From positions 775,931 through 810,939 of the forward strand of contig NC_090625.1 of the NCBI RefSeq assembly GCF_004359215.1: a stretch of 35,009 nucleotides of DNA. The letters are read 5' to 3'. This stretch comes from Bremia lactucae. Taxonomy: Eukaryota; Oomycota; Peronosporomycetes; Peronosporales; Peronosporaceae. The notes beneath the pieces were generated by a model that worked only from the letters and a program-made list of their open reading frames with translations, searched no databases and was not told the DNA's origin. Of the stretch, positions 30,425 to 35,009 are shown piece after piece. The number at the start of each line of letters is the position of its first letter. The stretch's first letter is position 1. The position numbers and the translations under genes are program-made.

Positions 30425-32062
30425 TGGTGCCGAGCCCAAGTCTTATTGTCTCCGAACAGAGTCTGACCCTCTCTTGAACCAGACGATCCACACTTTCCAC
30501 CAAGGACGAGATCTCCTGACGAGCTGTCAACAGCTCGTTTTGAAGGGACTGATGTGTCCCTTCGTCTCGAGTTGTTCATTCTCAATCTACACACAACTTT
30601 TAACTGGTCGCGAGAAATATTATTGACCGTCACCACTAACTCGCGGCGACGGGATCGCTCGTGATCAAGATTTTCCTTCAAATAGTGAAGTGTGTGATCC
30701 AAATCACGATGTTAATTTCGGCTCGTCAAAGAGGCGAACCCAATTTTTTCTCGCTTTCTACATCCATTGATTGATTTAGGTGGTGTGAAGCGTTTTCTTG
30801 TTGAAAGATTCCTGAACCACCGTGAGGCAAAGGGAGTTTGATCGAGTTATCTCATTCGTTGGTGAGGGCATTCACCCTTGCATGATAGTTTGGTACCTCG
30901 TTCCCAGGTGATGTTGAGCGTTTCAGGTCTCATCTTACAGTACGACGAAACCCATCCTCCTCGGCAGAACTTGCGTTCGTAAAAGAATTGAAGATTCCCA
31001 ATCCCTTGACGCATCTCGTAAGAGATTAGAGTCCTCCAATGGGGATCTTGGAGGAGATATGCTTCCTTCGGGACATGACTGGCATGGGCAAGAGTCCTCC
31101 CACGAGAATCAAGAATTTTCGCCTCTTCAGGCAAACGGTGCAACTTATAGCGTGCACTGACTACGATCCGTTTCTCGAACCGTTCTCGGATAGCATTTAT
31201 CTTACCAGACCTCACAGCCTATTTTCTGTACAGTTCGTGCAAAGGCTGCCCAAGCTTGGAACAGAGGTTTGAAATCCTATACCTGCTTACAAAGAGTACC
31301 ACCGATGCCGGAAAAGTCATCGTCATCCATGACGAATCGGTCTCATCCTCACCAGGTTATGAAGCCTGGATGAGTCGAATAATGTAATATTATATCGATC
31401 GTTGGTCGTAGCAGACCAACGAATTAGGTTATCCTTAGAAGGCAACGACGGCCTCTTTTTAGGAGCGAATCGTAACATATTGCGGTCCCTCTCCTGATGG
31501 ATAATGTTAGCGTTTACTTGGCCCATGAAGCTTTCCCTAAAATCACTCCTTTCCTAGTGATGCAAACTAGCATCCCCACCAGCACTCTTCTTTTCACGAC
31601 AACTTACTTCCTCGTGATGCATACTAACATCACCAGAGTGATCACTGTTCACGGAGTGGTCATCACATGACACTCCACCAAAGAGGTCCGACGAGTCGAA
31701 CAAAACACGAACAACCTCGTCGTCACCTCTCTGGCTGTCACGTTAGAACCCGAAGGTTTAACGGACTCGGCCCCGGGTTATCAGGCGGCCTTTACAGTAG
31801 CCACTCATTCGGGCGATGCGATTACTTGGTCCAGTCACCTACAACTGATGGTGACTTGTCAGCATCACCTGCAATGGCATCAACAGATGACATGTTTCAG
31901 TCACCTTCAACGGGAGTAAAAGGTGACGTGTTCCCCACAGTAGACGCATTAGCATCTACTGAAACATTAGCATTACCAACAGCTGCACGGATCCATGCAG
32001 CTGCCAGCTTTACGGCTTCACGGGCCACGCGTACAGACAATTCTGTCGCGAGTACTTCTTGA
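30361..32062 (-). pseudogene. Antisense accessory ORF region of element C
   Basis: A chain of minus-strand frames converges on the pol end. Upstream (about 31750-31560) it is acidic and Ser/Asp-rich (DDHSVNSDHSGDVSMHHEE). The middle (31526-31323 and 31215-30847) is basic and polar. The end (30702-30361) is a coiled coil reading QSLQNELLTARQEISSLVES, then VDRLVQERVRL, and after a frameshift NKTWARHHQALVDALDRF. The last part resembles the antisense coil of element A (RQRYERLKTCLDLLEK) in spacing and composition. It may encode an accessory protein of this gypsy group, or be the gag of an opposite-strand element. It is broken by stops and frameshifts. Confidence 0.4.
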
Positions 32063-32462
32063 TTTATTTCGTATCATAGAGAATTATATTTATGATTCCT
32101 GCCGAGTTACATCCACCACCTCTAAGCCAACATGACCTATGTAGGGTGGCAGGAAATACTATTATGTCTTTCCGTGTAATTTTTGCAATATTGGCTTTAA
32201 AAGTAAAATGATTTAATTGATTAATTCATTCAATTCCAAATTAAACTTGCCAATCGTTGTAAGAAACGATTGTGCGGTGCGCAAGGAGGCGCTATACTTA
32301 GTTAGTTATTCAAGTTATAAGTTCAGAAGTAGATATAAGATCGTTACGTAGGAAACAATAATTTCAATACAGTTTTACTTTTCCTTAGTTCTAATTCTTT
32401 GAATTACCTCTGGTAGCTAGAACCCTTTAGCTACTTCGAAACATTCTCTGTACCCTTGTGTA
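32063..32462. other. Spacer between element C and element F
   Basis: AT-rich, no gene. Words such as GGTGGCAGGAAATACTATTATG (about 32139-32160) and the stretch before 32460 may be the decayed 3' LTR of element C, but I cannot define its ends. Confidence 0.35.
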
Positions 32463-32970
32463 TGTAACAGACTTAAGTTGCCCGAATGTTACACAAACCC
32501 CATTAAGTGCACTTTGTGCACGTAGGAGGATGGTCAATTACAAGTAAGTTATGTAATTGGACCTACCACTTTGGTGTGGTTCACATTGTAGCCCACTCTT
32601 GTGCATTCACATTAGCGAGGATGACGATTAGCGTCATCCGTTACGCAAGATATCTAGAAAGATATGCTCGCAATACATATCAGTGATATCTACAAAGATT
32701 ACATTTTTCATTGGTAAAAATAGTTATTTATATTTAATGCGAATAAATATAAATCAGTCTGAAAACTACAGACCTACTTAGTAAGTGCGCACGAGGAGCC
32801 GGATTCCCGCTTTCGTGACGACACGTATGCCAAAGTACTTAGTGCGTTAAATGAGGTCGCCAAAGCGCCCACCACAACAACCTTACTGCATGCAAAAGTA
32901 GACGGTCAAACTGTTTCCTCGCTGTGCTAGGTTGTGTGCTTAAGTACACGTGGCCGCATTAACACGTACA
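32463..32970 (+). repeat. 5' LTR of element F (508 bp)
   Basis: Begins TGTAACAG and ends CGTACA. The next bases, CTTGATTGCAC, are a mutated form of CT plus PBS TGGTAGCAC. The hairpin array (32503-32671) is present, with the first stem imperfect (8 of 10 pairs). Confidence 0.8.
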
Positions 32971-34204
32971 CTTGATTGCACTCCGAACATCATCGGGAAG
33001 TGGCAGGGCTTCTGGCGCAGGGACTTGGTGAACAAGCCCTGGCCAGGCTCTTGGGCAATCCTCCTAAGTTACATGTTGCTCAATTGGAGCAGTTTGAGGC
33101 ATCCATGCTCGGAGAGCGGAGAGCCGCATCCGAGACATAGAGCCATGCTGCGGCAGAGTCCGTCACTCAGACTAAGGATGAGCTGAGGCATGAGCAGGCT
33201 CGGAGCAAGGCTCCCAACAGGACTACTGAGATGCTTTCTGCCCGGCCGCATCAGCCGAGGCCCATTCGGATGGACCCACCCGAGTTCGATGGAACTGCAG
33301 GGCAGACGATTGCCCACTGGCTATTAGCCGTGGAGAAATGCGGTGTCGCTCAGCTCATCGAGGACGACAGCCGGATGGTGTCGTACGTCATGTCGCACCT
33401 GCCCGGTAAGGCCTCACACACGGCTTACTCGTTGCTTATGGCAGACGTTACGCGTCATCTTCATGGGAGATTTATAAGAGAAAGATTCGCGCGCCGAGCA
33501 ACGAAGTGTTGCTTCGGGCGCGCTTCTTTGAAGCACGACAGGCGAAGCGATCTCTGCAAGAGTATGTGCAGGAGATGCTACCAATTGTCATCGATAAAAA
33601 GGCAACAATATACTCGCTGGCGGCGTCCATTACCGTAGATCCGATTCCGGAGCTTATTAAGGTGCCCACGTTTATGAACGGACTACGGCATGGCCCATCG
33701 CGACAGGGCCTTCTCAGAAAGGTGCCGTCGACGAAGGAAGAGGAAATCCAGATTGCCTTAGTTAAGGAGCAATCCTACAACAGTGCCTCAGCGACAGCTT
33801 GGTATAAGCCGTCGGTCGAGAGGTCAGATACCCTCCCATGGAGTTGGGCAATGCAGACGTTGTCTGTTGTAAATGCGGCAAGCGCGGCCATATGATGACT
33901 CGCTGCTATGCCAGGGTCCCTACTGGGGCAAAGATGCCCAGCAAGAGGACTCCCTTCCCAAAGAGCGATGGCAAGAATCAGTGTGCGAGACGCATGAGTT
34001 CAGCATCGACCACTGAGGGGTCAGGAAATGCAGGAGCGCAGTAGGGGTGGGATGCCCTACTGACGCGGACTATGAAGCTACCCTTAAGTTCAGAGTTGTG
34101 GAACAAATAGGTAGCATAGTCGCTAAGGTCTCAAACTTTCGGACCTCAACCCTGCTGGTCTATAGCGCTCAAGTACAAGGCTATGACCACGTGATGACCC
34201 TCCT
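32971..34204 (+). pseudogene. Gag remnant of element F
   Basis: The best-preserved gag of the family. 33231-33638 starts MLSARPHQPRPIRMDPPEFD, with HWLLAVEKCGVAQLIEDDSR; 33506-33895 continues in another frame with RARFFEARQAKRSLQEYVQE and a roughly 33-bp insertion (33576-33610) not in the other copies. The zinc knuckle C-C-K-C-G-K-R-G-H-M-M-T-R-C is intact (33867-33910). The protease start GYDHVMTLLV is cut by the LTR at 34205. Confidence 0.8.
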
Positions 34205-34753
34205 TGTTAGCGGGCACGTCGTAATGCGGCCACGCTTTACTTAGACACACACCCTAGCACAGCGAGGAAGCGGTTTAACCTGCTTCTCTTGCGTGCGGTG
34301 AGGTAGTTTTTAGTGGGCGCGTCAGCGATTTCACCCAACACACTAAGTACTCTGGTTAAGTGTCGTCACGGGAGCGGTAATCTGGCTCCTCGTGCGCACT
34401 TACCAAGAAGGAAGTAGTTTTCAGACTGATTTATATTTAATAGAATTAAATACAAACACCTATTTTTACCAATTAAAATGTCATCTCTATGGGTAACACT
34501 TAAGATGTATTGCGAGCGTATCTTTCTAGATACCTCGCGTAACGGATGACGCTGGGTGTCATCCCACCTAATGTGAATGCACCCATGTGCATCACATACA
34601 CAAGGGTTGGTCACCCCACCCTTGGTCACAAATGTGAACCACACCCAAGTGCTGGGTCTAATTCCTATTATTTAGTAATTGACCATCCCCTTAAGTACAT
34701 CAAATGTACTTAACGGGGACTGTGTAACATTAGGGCAACTTTAGTCCGTTACA
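34205..34753 (-). repeat. 3' LTR of element G (549 bp), inserted in element F
   Basis: On the minus strand it starts TGTAACGG and ends in ACA, the inverse of the LTR at 32463-32970. On the minus strand the bases just before it (34766-34754) read AAAGGAGGGATAG, a good polypurine tract, so it is a 3' LTR and the body of G lies to the right, outside the window. The insertion point is within the F protease codons. Confidence 0.7.
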
Positions 34754-35009
34754 CTATCCCTCCTTTAAGAACGAATTTACATTTTTAAATTCGACAAAGA
34801 GGAGAGAGGAACTGCGAGCAGCTTTACGCGCCCCTAGTTCACTCAATCACTCTAGCGCACGTATTTCCATATACGGCGCCAAAGATGCCACCTAAAAGGG
34901 GCCACGTTGGTGGGTCGTCTGCGAAGACGCCCACTCAACCTCGCACTAAGCGCACGCGCCGCGTTAATCGCCGGCCGCGTCTAATGCCTTAGTCGGAACG
35001 CAGACAGCC
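34754..35009 (-). mobile_element. 3' internal end of element G (partial)
   Basis: Begins with the polypurine tract. The rest shows no pol motif. On the plus strand a 35-codon frame at 34885-34992 (MPPKRGHVGGSSAKTP...) is very basic, but too short to assign. Confidence 0.35.

Larger units (their letters stand above)
32463..34204 (+). mobile_element. Ty3/gypsy element F, same family as A
   Basis: 5' LTR, altered PBS and gag through the zinc knuckle to the start of the protease, where it is cut at 34204 by the LTR of element G. The leader between LTR and gag is deleted: LTR end is followed almost directly by gag codons (SEHHREV region). Confidence 0.8.

Noticed and set aside
34885..34992. 35-codon basic plus-strand frame
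   Set aside because: Too short and near the window edge; could be a gag start or chance, so not called as a gene.

Overview
The window looks like repeat-rich oomycete DNA, most like a downy mildew or Phytophthora relative (inference). The pointers are an AT-rich background, a secreted effector-type protein preceded by a near match to the oomycete initiator/flanking core promoter, and degenerate Ty3/gypsy elements whose zinc-knuckle, protease, RT and integrase motifs resemble those I know from Phytophthora. Only one intact protein gene is convincing: a 613-residue secreted protein (1055-2896, +) with a signal peptide and an RRLD motif but no EER. It stands in otherwise unique AT-rich DNA.

Layout. 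1-4370: effector gene and intergenic DNA. 4371-10206: a 5'-truncated, internally deleted gypsy element (A) fused to a second gypsy fragment (B). 10211-10282: a tRNA-Gly(UCC) on the minus strand. 10308-13221: two minus-strand gypsy elements, D nested in E. 13222-19980: about 6.8 kb of mostly single-copy DNA with decayed pieces: a Cys-rich/hydrophobic gene remnant, a 75-bp tandem repeat, a copia-like LTR, a FAR1-like fragment, a FolD/MTHFD pseudogene and an old RT remnant. 19981-26178: a second copy of the A-B-tRNA block (A', B', tRNA). 26180-26947: a copia RNase H end with a perfect 59-bp inverted repeat, its LTR start, and a tRNA-derived SINE inserted in that LTR. 27050-28145: minus-strand gypsy debris. 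28450-32062: gypsy pol remnant C with a convergent antisense ORF. 32463-35009: gypsy element F interrupted by the 3' LTR of a minus-strand element G that runs off the window.

Most of the window is a retroelement graveyard, with no operon-like cooperation between genes. The main structural signals are: (i) a hairpin array in the A/E/F/G LTR family whose stems are kept by compensatory changes between copies; (ii) an antisense coiled-coil ORF converging on the pol 3' end in two different gypsy lineages; (iii) an A-B-tRNA duplication with three tiers of similarity, the innermost 1.9 kb showing no difference by eye. All repeat comparisons were made by eye.
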